From Sthenelais limicola (taxonomy: Eukaryota; Annelida; Polychaeta; Phyllodocida; Sigalionidae), in NCBI GenBank assembly GCA_942159475.1, contig OW804094.1, positions 19,697,067 to 19,761,066 of the forward strand: DNA of 64,000 nt, read 5' to 3'. The notes below the pieces were generated by a model. The model ran no database searches. It had not been told where the DNA came from and worked only from the letters and a program-made list of their open reading frames with translations. Of this stretch, positions 10,252-20,932 are shown piece after piece. The number at the start of each line of letters is the position of its first letter. Positions within the stretch are counted from its first letter, which is position 1. Position numbers and translations under genes: made by a program.

Positions 10252-11583
10252 CTAGTAAGTCGCATTCTTCCCGTTTCCCTGGTTCTGCATTTGTTGGAAA
10301 CGTTGGAACTCTTGGAATTGTTGATATTCCCTCTGGGATGGCTGGTAGTTATTCTGATAACCGTTCTGGTAGTTATTTTGGTACCCATTTTGATAGTTGT
10401 TTTGATACCCGTTGTTGTGGTACCCATTATTCTGCTGGTAACCATCGTTGTTGTGATATCTATCGTTATTGTAGCCCTTGTTTCTACCTTGTCCCCCTCT
10501 CCAATTGTTCCTATGTCCGCGGCCTCTTCCTCGGCCGCGTCCTCTTCCCCTACCATTGTTGTGGTAGTTGTTCTGACCATTATGACTCGATATTTGATTT
10601 ACTTCTGCTGTTGCTATTTCTTCTTTCTTCTTTGTTTCTGTTTTTAAGTCCTGAATCATTGTTGTGATTTCAGCGAATTTCTTCTCACTAGCTGTCGTTA
10701 TTTCTGCTAAAGATTTCTGCATTACAGAGCTAAGTGCAGCTGTGTCTAAAGTGATATTTTGCTTCTCGTCGGCCTCTTTGGTCTTGGCCATAATTACCGC
10801 TTCTTCCAGAGTTGCTGGATTCTGTACTGATACTACTTTCTTTAAGATTTCTCTTAGACCTCTAACAAATCTCTCTATGGAGGCTTCTTCATCTAAACCT
10901 CTAGCTGCGACGATTTCTCTGATTTCTGCCGCATAATCTTCTACTGATTCGGTTGCTCGTTGCGATCGTGTACCATGAATTCTGAGGTTTCTTTCCTCGT
11001 TAGCAAAGTGCTCTATCATAGCATCTCTAATTTGCACAAAATTGTTCCTACAATTGTTCACTCTTACAAATCTGTCGTACCACGATTTCGCTTTACTAGC
11101 TAACAAAGAAGGTAAAGATCTGGCTAAGGCTTGGTCATCGTTAGGGTAGGCCATTCCGATATAATGTTCAAAGTCATTTGTGAAATTTCGTGTTGTACAT
11201 TTGATAGTTGGGCCGTTGAAAGGGTCTGGTCTTCTAAAGTTAGGATCTTGCGCTCGTAAGGAGGCAATTGCTTGTGCCCATTCTGCTGGCGGATTCGCCA
11301 CGCCCTCGATTGCTGGGTCGGCTTCTGCCGCCGCTGGCCTTGCTCGTTCTATGGCTTCTTGTACTTGTACTTGCAAATTATTTTGGAAGGCTACTCTTAT
11401 CCTTTCTTCCTGGGCTGCTCTATCATTATTAATTTGGTCTGCTATGTGGTCATTTAACAGATCTATTACCTGTTGCCTATCCATAATCACAATGTCTCTA
11501 TTAACAGGTTGATTTAATTCTTGCCTACCCCTATGGTTGTTTCGCCTTGCTCTTGGTGGTCTTGGAGGAGGAATTGGAACCAA
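10252..11583 (-). CDS. gag: Gag nucleocapsid polyprotein
   Basis: 443 residues starting MVPIPPPRPPRARRNN, about 100 nt downstream of the primer binding site. The middle (about residues 115-260) holds the capsid-like core with YIGMAYPNDDQALARSLPSL and SWYDRFVRVNN. The C-terminal third carries an arginine-glycine block (GRGRGRGRGRG) and then tandem Tyr/Gln/Asn/Gly repeats (YQNNYQNG units). There is no CCHC zinc knuckle, so RNA binding probably relies on the RGG-like block; that is inference. The ORF ends at TAG (10252-10254), with pol in the -1 frame and a slippery heptamer just before. Confidence 0.9.
   Translation of the reverse strand: MVPIPPPRPPRARRNNHRGRQELNQPVNRDIVIMDRQQVIDLLNDHIADQINNDRAAQEERIRVAFQNNLQVQVQEAIERARPAAAEADPAIEGVANPPAEWAQAIASLRAQDPNFRRPDPFNGPTIKCTTRNFTNDFEHYIGMAYPNDDQALARSLPSLLASKAKSWYDRFVRVNNCRNNFVQIRDAMIEHFANEERNLRIHGTRSQRATESVEDYAAEIREIVAARGLDEEASIERFVRGLREILKKVVSVQNPATLEEAVIMAKTKEADEKQNITLDTAALSSVMQKSLAEITTASEKKFAEITTMIQDLKTETKKKEEIATAEVNQISSHNGQNNYHNNGRGRGRGRGRGRGHRNNWRGGQGRNKGYNNDRYHNNDGYQQNNGYHNNGYQNNYQNGYQNNYQNGYQNNYQPSQREYQQFQEFQRFQQMQNQGNGKNATY
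10273..10279 (-). promoter_or_regulatory. -1 ribosomal frameshift heptamer GGGAAAC
   Basis: The minus strand reads G GGA AAC in the gag frame, a consensus X XXY YYZ slippery site, six codons before the gag stop. After a -1 slip the pol frame (GGG AAA CGG GAA GAA TGC) is open without a stop into the protease. This explains why pol has no good ATG. Confidence 0.8.
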
Positions 11584-11681
11584 TCTGTTCCTCAGTTGGT
11601 GCTCCAGTGTGTGGATGTTCCAGAAAAATAATCTAGCATTCCAGTAGCGAGCTAGTTAAGTTTCATAAGTCCGAGAATTTA

Positions 11682-11694
11682 GGGTTCTTCACCA
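11682..11694 (-). other. Primer binding site candidate
   Basis: The minus strand reads TGGTGAAGAACCC one base after the end of the 5' LTR. TGG complements the CCA end of a tRNA, and the rest would pair with an acceptor arm ending GGGTTCTTCACCA. The tRNA identity was not determined. Confidence 0.65.
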
Positions 11695-11695
11695 T

Positions 11696-12316
11696 TGAAG
11701 TGATCGATAATATTAAGTATATGAAAAGGTAGAGCTTCGATCTGAATGATGTAATGAAGTAAATGAGAAGAGTTGAGGTCAAGTTGCGGTTTCAATAATA
11801 TCTGCTTTATCCTGTGAATCATGCATGTTATATACAAGGTGGTACATCGAGGTAATCCAATAGGAAAGAAGGGAGCATGTCTCCCATGACACAGTTCAGT
11901 AATTAACCAATAATAAGCTGAATACTAATTAGCCAATCGTGAGGTTCTATATGGTTGACCAATGGTGGTCTATATGGTCCCACCTCCTGCTGGGACAGCA
12001 GCTGTTGTTTATACAAGTAATTAGAGGCATGGTGTGTGTAGATGATAATCAGTAACCTAGACATGCCGAGTAATTAGTAAAGATAACATATGGTTACATG
12101 TGGAGACAGCCTGTCGTCTGTCTGATAGTTATGTAATATGGCGGCAGGTGTCTCCTTACCTCTGGACATGCATAATGATTCATATTTCACATTAGTTAAT
12201 CAAGATTCATAAAGTTATGGAACATCATATCATATCGCATATTAATATTCATATATGTTATGCAATATTACGTAATTAGATTTAAAGATAAGGCAAAAAG
12301 AAAAGCGGGTATAACA
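11696..12316 (-). repeat. 5' LTR of the Gypsy-class element
   Basis: 621-bp partner of 1481-2101, lying directly next to the primer binding site. It should hold the element's promoter, but I could not place a TATA box with confidence. Confidence 0.95.
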
Positions 12317-12318
12317 TT

Positions 12319-12345
12319 AGTAAACACTAGGACACCTAACAAGGG
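12319..12345 (+). repeat. Family-B remnant on the right side of the LTR element
   Basis: AGTAAACACTAGGACACC continues the family-B sequence broken at 1480. Similarity fades after about 25 bp. Confidence 0.6.
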
Positions 12346-13030
12346 GGACAGCTATGGACCAATGAAATTCAACTTGTATTCATTTTTATTATTCATTTGA
12401 GGCCAATATTTATGAGCCCCACACAAAAACAGGTCTTATTTAGGGGTTACAAAAGACCCGTTTTCGCAGAGCGAGTCACATTCTTTTAATAGTTAAAAGG
12501 ATATGCGCTATCAATCAAGGATGTTTTCAGACATTGCCTTATATTGAACCATTTCATTGTTGGCAGCTGCTGCTTGCCAAATTACCAAGGCAGGTCTCAC
12601 TATTCGACACAGGATGCTAAACTTTTATTGTTTCTTGTATTATTATGGTGAATAAACCTTATTCTTGGATAGGCCAAACTTGAGTCTCAGTGTTACCTCT
12701 CATGGGAGTGGGGTTACCAATATATTTGATTAAAACCTGGTGTCAAAAAAGCCAATTTTCTGTATTGATCTACGAATAGGAAATTAACTGAATTAAATTC
12801 ACCTAATCTTGATGGGAGGCACTAGACTGTTGCCCAACCATCAGCTGGCTCCACCCGTCATGGTTGTTTACTGGGCAGACCCTTCTTCAACTACCACCAG
12901 TTCAATAAGGCCAGGCTTAGTACTGCACTTTGCCCTCTTCCTAAAACATGGACCCACACCTGAGGCTTCATGTCCATTGGAGGGTCATAATAATCATTGA
13001 ATAAGTGTTATATATATTTATATTTTGTTC
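12346..13030. other. Intergenic, no recognised feature
   Basis: About 690 bp. Only short chance ORFs are present and no repeat of this window was recognised. Confidence 0.5.
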
Positions 13031-13036
13031 TGAGTA

Positions 13037-13699
13037 GTGTCCACCTACTTTTATATTGTGTATTGTAATGGTCAAGCCATTGATAGGGTGAATATTTTTA
13101 AATACCTAGGTTTCCTCTTGGATGACAGGTTAAATATGATTCCGTATATAAACTTGGTTTGTTCAACAGCCATTTTACTGTACAGAAGATTAGCCAGAGT
13201 AAGATTCTATATCTCTAAAAAGATATCGATACTGATTTATAAAACTTATATCTTGCCTATTCTAGAGTATGGTGGGCTAGTATTCGACCTGGCACCAAGA
13301 AACGAAACAAGAAGGATACAATTAATCCAGAATAACTGTTTAAGGCTGTGTCAGGGGTTCAGACGGAGGAGAGCTGAAAATAGAGTTAGAAACATTGATA
13401 TTCATAATAATTGCAATCTATTGCCACTCTGTCATAGACGTCTCCAACGCTTTTTCAGTGTTTTTTTGAATTATCCTGTATTAAATCGCCCTTTATATAA
13501 TTATAATCTAAGAGACCCATATTGGGTACAAATTGAAGACTGGAAAAAGGAATGGATCAGGAGAAGCCTCTTTGTCAGGATTTATAACTTCTGGAATGAC
13601 CTCCCTCACGGTATAAAGGTAATAGATGATAAAAAAATATTCAAAAAAGAAATTAAAAAGATCCTGATAAAGAGTTTCAAGCTGAGGAACAAATTTTAG
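13037..13699 (+). pseudogene. LINE reverse transcriptase C-terminal fragment
   Basis: Residues after about 10 match the region downstream of the RT catalytic core in non-LTR retrotransposons: IFKYLGFLLDDRLN, LIYKTYILPILEYGG, IQLIQNNCLRLCQG and FVRIYNFWNDLPHGIKV. Endonuclease and the FADD catalytic domain are missing, so it is a 5'-truncated copy. The open frame through the stop (TAG at 13697) suggests it is not ancient. Confidence 0.75.
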
Positions 13700-13960
13700 A
13701 ATATAGGCACACTCATGTACTGAGTGTTGCTATTTTTCAGCATCTCACTCAACTTAATCATGTAAGCCGGCGTGTGTTGCTATACATACGGCAGCCGCTT
13801 CTGCGTCTAGTTCATGTACTGGGTGTTGCTATCCTGTAGCAGCTCTCTCGTCTATCCCATGTACTGGGTGTTGCTATTTTTCATCTTTCTTTTTCATGTT
13901 CACTTTGAGGTTGCTTTTTGTGTGTTGCTCGCAGAGGCAAAGGTCTCTACTACCTGTGAT
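13700..13960 (+). repeat. LINE 3' UTR with repeated CATGTACTGRGTGTTGCTAT units
   Basis: After the RT fragment the phrase CATGTACTG(A/G)GTGTTGCTAT occurs near 13713, 13813 and 13858, with a degenerate variant near 13755. Irregularly spaced repeats of this kind are common in LINE 3' UTRs. Confidence 0.55.
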
Positions 13961-14930
13961 TATTTTGATTATATGGTGTGATATTCCATCTTTACGACTA
14001 TTTCAAGGAATGTCATGAAAATGGACACTGCCCTGGGTGTGTGTTTTTAAATTTCATGTCATTATTATGATGTTACCATAAAATATTATGTTATATTTGT
14101 CTGATATTTTTCCTAAAATTTTTCTAAACTCAGCAAGCACTGAGAATTATTGTATATATATTCGTACAAAATGTCGTAGCTGAATAAAAATCTTAAAACA
14201 AACCTCGTACTCCACACTATGGTATTTTTCCTATGATATATACCTGAATTTAATGGGAAGAAAAGGCACCATGTTTTTTTTAAAAAACTTTGACTTAACA
14301 ATTTATTAACTGTATATCGGCCTAATTGTCATAACAATATCAATATTGCAATTTTCATGACTAAGTGGATTATTATTATGTTAATTTGGTTGGAGTGAAT
14401 GATTGTGAGGATAGGATCTATGCATAGACCTGTACATTTATCAATAATAAAACGGGTTTTTCTAGTTTAAGTATGCTTTGAACGCAGAACTTCTTTCTTT
14501 CCTCTGAGCAGGTTCACCCAAATAACATGTTCCATTGTGTTGAATGCACACCTCTGAATCTAGGCCCTTCCAGATCATTATTTCGACCGAGGAGAAAAAT
14601 GAATATGCATATTTTGGACAATTAGAATTAAATACCAGTAATTAAGCTGTATTCTAACATAGGGAGGGAGACAGAGGATAGGTATTGTTACAGAATCGCT
14701 TAAGGGGGAATCGTTTTTGTACGAATCACATGTTTACCTTCTTTATGCCGGATGGATGTTACGTTTCGTTCAGATTCATCCAGATTCGCTACCAGGATCG
14801 CCCCGATTCGTTATGTCTTGTGTGTCTTATAATATGTTCTTCCAATTTGTTTAAACGATTCACCAAGTCTGACCTGCTTTAGGTCTGCACTTCTTTGTAT
14901 AAATACAGGGTAAACTGATTATGTCATCAT
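13961..14930. other. Intergenic, no recognised feature
   Basis: About 970 bp of AT-rich sequence with small chance ORFs only. Confidence 0.5.
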
Positions 14931-15520
14931 TAAAGGTAAATACCAGCGTTGTCAGCACTGCAGCAGGCGGGAAGTCAAGGAACTAATGCATGAAACAATA
15001 GAAGTCAATATATTTTGTTCAAAATTTGTCTTGAGAAAGAACATGGTTGGGGGAATACAAACTCCTATGCTATGCAAACTGCTAACTTGATGTTATCATA
15101 TTATTTTGTGTTTTGGGGATGAGTGAAGTTTACTTCCATTCACTATTGATTTCAACGGGGGAAACTCATTGTGATACAAGTTTAGCTGAATAACTTTTTT
15201 TTAGTTCAATGGCCCCTTATTTTTTTTCAATTGAGAGGGTAGAATAACATGTCAGCAATGTATGTATATGCAGATTTTAAAGAAAATCGTGTGATTCAAT
15301 TATATGCTATCAGGGAAAATGCAGAAAATAGCCGTTTTCCCATAATTATAGTGAACAGTAGTAAATTTCAGTGGTCCCTAAAATAAAAACTGACATGAAA
15401 TGACATATGGTTTTGGGGGTGCCTTTTGGGTTCCCCCAACCATGTTCTTTCTAAATCCAAAGTTTAAAGAAAATTCCATGATTCATTCATTTTTGTATTA
15501 AACACTGGTATTTACGTTTA
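14931..15520. mobile_element. Inverted-repeat element, about 590 bp
   Basis: The outer ends TAAAGGTAAATACCAGCGTT and its near-complement at 15500-15520 (GGTATTTACGTTTA) are inverted. A perfect 22-bp inverted pair lies further in at 15034-15055 and 15431-15452 (core AACATGGTTGGGGG). There is no transposase. The double layer of inversions suggests a foldback or a nested element. Confidence 0.6.
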
Positions 15521-15720
15521 ATAAACCTGGCGTTACTCTAACACCTTGTTTGTTACACTCCTTCATCACTTAAGAGTACTTCTAGTCGAATAAGCCAAGA
15601 CCTAGTCAATTAAGGAATAACTAGATAAGATGATTCAGATCTACTACATCGCCAGTTTCTGATCTACCAGACCTCCAGATTCTGAAGCGAATGTCATCAG
15701 ATCCATAGCCATAACGCATC

Positions 15721-15905
15721 TGGGGGGCGTTTCATAAGTTCGAATAGCGCGCGCTATAGGGCCTAACGACAGTCGTTACCAAACATAGCGTGCGTTAAGG
15801 GCCAAAATTAACGTCAAATAACATTGCGTTACTATAACGAACGCGCGCTAAATTTATCGCTACCATAACGAACGCGCGCTGCATTAACTTATGAAACGCC
15901 CCCCA
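15721..15905. mobile_element. MITE with perfect 20-bp inverted termini and GCATC duplication
   Basis: 185 bp. The termini TGGGGGGCGTTTCATAAGTT and their exact complement (15886-15905) are flanked by the direct repeat GCATC at 15716-15720 and 15906-15910. The interior has GCGCGCGCTA-type palindromes and two copies of ATAACGAACGCGCGCT. No coding capacity. Confidence 0.88.
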
Positions 15906-16188
15906 GCATCGCTAGAGAACCTTTGGCATGAGGACAAGCCTCTCCCCTATATTCCTCACTATCCTTATTACATCCGCAACAATTGTTCCCTCAACAATAT
16001 ATTGAAACTTATACATTGAAAGACAGTGCAAATGCCCCTTAAGGATATTATCCTCTAAACGCCCTAAATGTGGTATTTAACCTCTACAGGGAAAAGAGCA
16101 CAATGGAAGAGTGTGTCAATGATGTAAGGGAAGATTAAAAGAAAAAGAGAGTGTGTTGATGTGGACGAGAGAAAGAGAGTGTGAAACA

Positions 16189-16216
16189 CAGAGAGAGAGA
16201 GAGAGAGAGAGAGAGT
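16189..16216. repeat. (GA)n microsatellite
   Basis: About 14 GA dinucleotides, flanked by impure GA-rich sequence. Confidence 0.9.
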
Positions 16217-16656
16217 GGGAGGGAGGGAGAGAAGGACAAAAGGTGTCGAATAAGATATTCACTGACAATATACTTGCAAAGTTCAATTGATTCAGTACTG
16301 AAACACATATTATAAAGTCGAAGTGGAACATATTATAAAAGTTCACCATTGATTCATATGGAATTAATCCAGCGACTATTTCAAAAAGGTAAGATGGCGT
16401 CTACTGGTACAGACGTGGGCTAGATCGCGGGAAAGTATTCGCCCATATACTGATCCTAAAGACCAATATGGACTCGTATCAAAAACTGTAAAAGCAAGGA
16501 TATAACAGAGATTACCTACAGTAGTGTCAATTTACTGGAAACCTGTTGTGACAAGTGATACAAGGAACTTTACCATTAACCAAAATCACATACTCTGATT
16601 ATCGCCCAATGGGCGATGACGAAGCAACACCGAGACCTAAGTGAATCCCTCAAGCC

Positions 16657-17825
16657 TTGAGTCGTATCTTAGACAATAATTCAGATACTACTAGTCTAAA
16701 ACTTTATTTAAGGTCGCCAAGAAAGATGAATGTGGGAAAAACTACTCAATCCCCACTTGATTCAGCTAAATCTAGTGAAAAAATGGATCTACCGGTTACA
16801 CAAATGGCGTCACTGACTGCCAATGGTACAACAGCTGACTCGGGGTCACCTAAGTGCACACAACCAAGCGAGATAATTTATGCGGTGGAGTTAGAGTCAG
16901 TTCAGAACAAACACGAATGGGGCGATTTGAAAAATCGTAGTGAAACCTCTTCGACAAGTGATTTATCAGGTGATTTGCAAAATCGTAATGAAAACTCACC
17001 CATGGGTCCTAATGATGCAATGAAAACATATTTTTCTGAATTAGTAAAAGATTTAAAGAGGCATAACGAAGCATCCCTAACAGAACTAAAGAGACATAAC
17101 GAATTGACCCTGCAAGCCCATACTTAAAAGATCGAAGAAAAAATAAAATCCGCCTCAAAAGAATTGCTAGAGAAGCAAGAAAAGTACGACAAACGACTGA
17201 CTGAAATTGAGGGAAGTCTGGACGGAATCAAGGCGAGCACGGGAGAAGATAATCTCAATGCCCTCATAAAAACCCAGCTTGACGCGCATATCACAGTACT
17301 CAACGAGGGGGTCCATAAGGAAAAGAAAGCCTGGGATAACCACATCCAAACAATGAAAGGGGAACTTGACACAAAAGCCCAAAATTTGCAACAAAATCCA
17401 ACTGATTCAACTCCCGCAAGAATGATATCGATGAAGCACGTAGGCAAATTGGGGAATACGGCCGTAAACAAACTGGATTTGAAGGACTGTTGAACCAGTC
17501 AGCGTGGACCAACTCCAAGCTAAAATCACAGCTTCGCGAGGCCAATAATCGTAGCAAACTGGATATTAAATCCAGGAATAAGAATCTGGTAATTCAGGGA
17601 ATACCAGAGAATAAGGATGAGGATTTGGATAATTATTTCTTCGCCCTAATAGCCCCCACAGTTGATAACTTAGACCCTAGTCACATCGATTACGCATACA
17701 GATGGGGCAAGTTCAACCCTAAGTATGTCAGACCTATTTTGCTTGCACTCACGACAGTCAACATGAAAGATCGGGTACTGAAACTGGCCAAAATGATTAA
17801 GGATCATGCTATAAGGCTTCTATAG
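16657..17825 (+). pseudogene. LINE ORF1 (coiled-coil RNA-binding protein), broken
   Basis: Frame 1 runs from an ATG at 16657 to a TAA at 17125-17127, continues in the same frame to 17493, and then shifts frame near 17480-17490 to end at 17825. The N-terminal part is Ser/Thr-rich. The middle is charged and heptad-like (KRHNEASLTELKRHNELT, EKQEKYDKRLTEIEGSLDG), as in trimeric ORF1 proteins. The C-terminal phrase NLVIQGIPENKDEDLDNYF resembles the RRM-like domain of ORF1 proteins. One in-frame stop and one frameshift make it a pseudogene. Confidence 0.7.
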
Positions 17826-18872
17826 TAACACCCCTATATAAGGCAGGTAGTAATACAGATCCAAGTAACTACCGACCTGTATCATCGATATTATTACCAG
17901 CGAAAATAGTAGAAAAAATCTTCCACCAACAGGTGACAGCCTATCTAGAGGACAATAGTATACTTTTCAATGCACAATATGGGTTTAGGTCAGGTTACTC
18001 AACGCAGGACGCACTGCTAAATTATCTTAATTCGATTTACAATGTACTGAATGATAGGCAGGCGGTGAGAGCAGCCTACCTCGACCTCAGAAAGGCTTTT
18101 GATACGGTTAACCATGCAAGACTTTTATCGAAACTAGCACGAATAGGAATTCAGGGAAGGGAATTGGAGTGGTTTAAGAATTATCTTACAAACCGATTTC
18201 AGGCAGTATCAGTAAACAAATTAAGATTTAACACTGAACTAATAACCTGTGGGGTCCCCCATGGGGCCACTTTAGGCCCACTCCTATTTAAAATTTACAC
18301 AAATGATTTACCAAAATATATTCTAAATTCAAATATACAAATGTTCGCTGACGATACGATAATTTATGCCGTGGGCCAGTCAACTGTCGAAATTACAAAA
18401 AATCTCCAAAAAGATTTAAATGCACTAAGCTATTGGTGCAAAACAAATAAAATTTCTTTAAATCTTGGAAAAACAAAGATACAAACTTTCTTTGGTCAGA
18501 ACATTCTGAGGTCGAGGTGGGAGAAAGACGAGTCTTATTTAAGACAGCAAAATGTACTAGCCTTGGATGGAAGTCACCTCAAGGAGGTAAAGGAATATAA
18601 GTATTTAGGGATAACAATCGATAAAACCCTAAAATTTAAAGAGCAAGTACAAAAATTGACAAAATTATTAAATTTCAAAAGCTGGCAATTGGCAAAACTC
18701 AGGGATAAGCTACCATCGAAAACATTATTATTAATTTATAAAGTCATGATATTGCCACTGATCAACCAGTCTGATATTTTGCATGATTCTCATACTACGA
18801 CGGGCACAAGCCGATTACAGGTCATCCAAAACAAAATATTAAGAATCATATTCCGACTCCCACCCGGGCTAA
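17813..18872 (+). pseudogene. LINE reverse transcriptase, 5' part deleted, 3' part displaced
   Basis: The frame is open from about 17813 (ASIVTPLYKAGSNTD), well before the first ATG at 17933. RT motifs are present in order: YGFRSGYSTQDAL, AYLDLRKAFDTVNH, CGVPHGATLGPLLF (where Q of the usual PQG is H), and the catalytic MFADDTIIYAVG. After VKEYKYLGITIDKTLKFKEQ it ends in LRIIFRLPPGL, where another element starts. The ORF1 C terminus lies immediately upstream, so the endonuclease and front of ORF2 were lost by internal deletion. The missing C-terminal part reappears at 20933-21259. Confidence 0.85.
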
Positions 18873-18873
18873 C

Positions 18874-20932
18874 CCGACAGGCAAATGAGCGCGATTCTAC
18901 GCGATTTTTAATGCGCAATCATCTCGCCATAGTTCTGTGATGAGCGTGGACGCTTTTCACGCAATAATTATTGCGCAATGATCGCGAGATGGTCACGCTA
19001 AGGGTATAACGCAATGTTAGTGCAAAAAATAGCAAATTCTTATGTCACTTTGAGCGTGATATTTATATACTACAGATTCCTTATATCACTAGCATCTGAA
19101 ATAAATTAGACACTTCATGGGAGTTTAATTTTTCATTATTCCCTACAGAGTTTATACCAAGGTATGTTACCATGTCTTTGCATGGTAAAACATCAATTAA
19201 TTCATCATTCTTTCCACCCTGTTAGACAGCCGTAATGCCAAGTAGCACTCCTAGGAGGGTTATTCCAGTTGTACACTATACCTTGGTGGGCCAGTGTAAT
19301 TGAGCTAATGAAGTATGCAATGATGGGGGGTGTTTTTATCAAAACATTTTTCAATGTTAAACAACTAAAGTGCACAAATAAACTATAGAAGTATATCACT
19401 TATGATATTCCTATGTATATGATGCGGAATATCTTTAATGGTATAAATGCCACAGAAGTGTATTAGTGGCACTTTCATTGTAAAAGAAATTGTAACTGCA
19501 CCCCAGTTACCAGTTAGCCACCTGGTGAGAACAGTAGGCCTAACGCCACCTGGTGAGAACATGTGTCATAATGGTAAGCCTATGGGGAGGTACACATGAA
19601 TTGATATAGGTCGTCATGAGTCTAGTTTCTCTACATGTCAGCGCCATGCTACTCCGGCCTACCCCCTTCTACACTTGGGATTTTTATGGGTTAGATTATG
19701 AAATTGAATATTTTATATATACCAAAGAGTGGGAGAATTAAAGGGAGTGTGTTCCATATTATTTGTCTTTTGAGTTGAGAAATCTAATGTTTTTTTGTAG
19801 TCTGCGGCCGGTTATTGATATTTGATTATTGTATTTTAAATGTAGGCAACGTCTGATGGATTCAACCTTTTCCATATGGCGTATTTTTTAACTGCGCCCC
19901 TAGCCATATAAATATTTTTCTAGACTAACAATCTATTAGCTGCATGATTTAAAATAAATGACTTTAAAATAAGTCTCCTACACTGTGGGCACGAGGCAAA
20001 ATAGCTTGTCTGGTCACGAGGTACTGGATAGATTCATTACAACTCTTCACATTAAAAGAGAGGAAATGTCGTTGCTAAATTTCTTCCAAAAATCTGTTAC
20101 TCTATCATTTTGGTAGAAAGAAAGAATGGTATTTTGATATTATTTGCTTGTGTGATTGAAATCAACTCATACTTATGTTAAAGTGTAATTTGTGGGCGCG
20201 TAAATTTATAGAATAGAATAGTGCAATCTTTTATTTATTAATCTTTTATTTATTTATTAATCTTTTATGTGTGGGCGGGTAAATATCTGCATTTACCCGC
20301 CAAGTTGGCGGGCGGATAAAAAGTTAATTTCGCACTCTGTTTCTTTGACTTGGTGTTAGGGAGTGAGTATCAGTGTCTGAGAATAAAGTGTCAGATGTGC
20401 GACAATGAGTGTGAATGCCAGGTGAGTATGCAGTGGCAGGTATTGTGGCCTTTTGTGGCTTCATTGTGTTGTATAATATTATGGTAGTTGTGGGTGCGGA
20501 TTTGGTTAGAAATATCATTTGTGATAGAAGTGTTAAGAATGTTTAGGTTATGGCAAAGTTATATACAATGACATTTATTTGATTTATATAGAGTATTTAG
20601 ACGCGATTTTGAATGCGCATGATATGCGCAATTGAGATCACACCCATATTATTGACTTTTGAAGAAAACATGTATTGGCAGATACAATTGCTTGAGTAAC
20701 ACATGTTTAACACAAACATAAATGAATATGAATGAGAACTTGATCCAACACAAGTGTGAGACTACCAACAACATGGGAGGAAATAGACGCAATGGATTTC
20801 ACATAATGGTTGCTAATGGCATGTCCATTTCACTGTGATTCAAAGCCATATGTATCACACTTCACTTGTTTGCGGTCAATCACAAAATGGTTGCAGTGCT
20901 ATCACATTCAATTGCACTCAGTGCCCGTCGGG
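18874..20932. mobile_element. 2.06-kb inverted-repeat element inserted in the LINE
   Basis: The left end CCGACAGGCAAATGAGCGCG and the right end (complement CCCGACGGGCACTGAGTGCA) form imperfect terminal inverted repeats. AAC flanks both sides (18871-18873, 20933-20935). A subterminal motif ACGCGATTTT-AATGCGCA occurs near both ends (18899, 20601) in direct orientation. No transposase ORF was found. Inside are a hairpin GCGGGTAAAT...ATTTACCCGC (about 20274-20300), a duplicated GCCACCTGGTGAGAACA (about 19517 and 19542) and TTTAT-rich repeats near 20230-20270. Confidence 0.72.

Larger units (their letters stand above)
1481..12316 (-). mobile_element. Complete Ty3/Gypsy-class LTR retrotransposon with envelope gene
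   Basis: This 10.8-kb element is oriented on the minus strand. It is bounded by two 621-bp LTRs, 1481-2101 and 11696-12316, that begin and end TG...CA. Aligned by eye they differ at one base (A at about 1853, G in the other copy). A 4-bp target duplication, GTAG (1477-1480) against TTAG (12317-12320), has one mismatch. In element order the parts are 5' LTR, primer binding site, gag, pol in the -1 frame, an intergenic stretch, an envelope-like ORF, polypurine tract and 3' LTR. All three long ORFs are open. Gene order and pol domain order (protease, reverse transcriptase, RNase H, integrase) are those of Ty3/Gypsy; possession of an F-type envelope is typical of errantivirus-like members. It interrupts a family-B element. 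Confidence 0.95.

Noticed and set aside
10203..10667. Open frames on both strands over the gag C-terminal region
   Set aside because: Low-complexity Asn/Tyr/Gly and RG repeats of gag produce open shadow frames; only the minus-strand gag frame has supporting context.
16116..16349. Serine/leucine-rich 77-residue frame
   Set aside because: Produced by the (GA)n microsatellite read on the minus strand.
20274..20300. Hairpin GCGGGTAAAT...ATTTACCCGC as a terminator
   Set aside because: A eukaryotic context and its position inside a transposable element give no reason for a rho-independent terminator.
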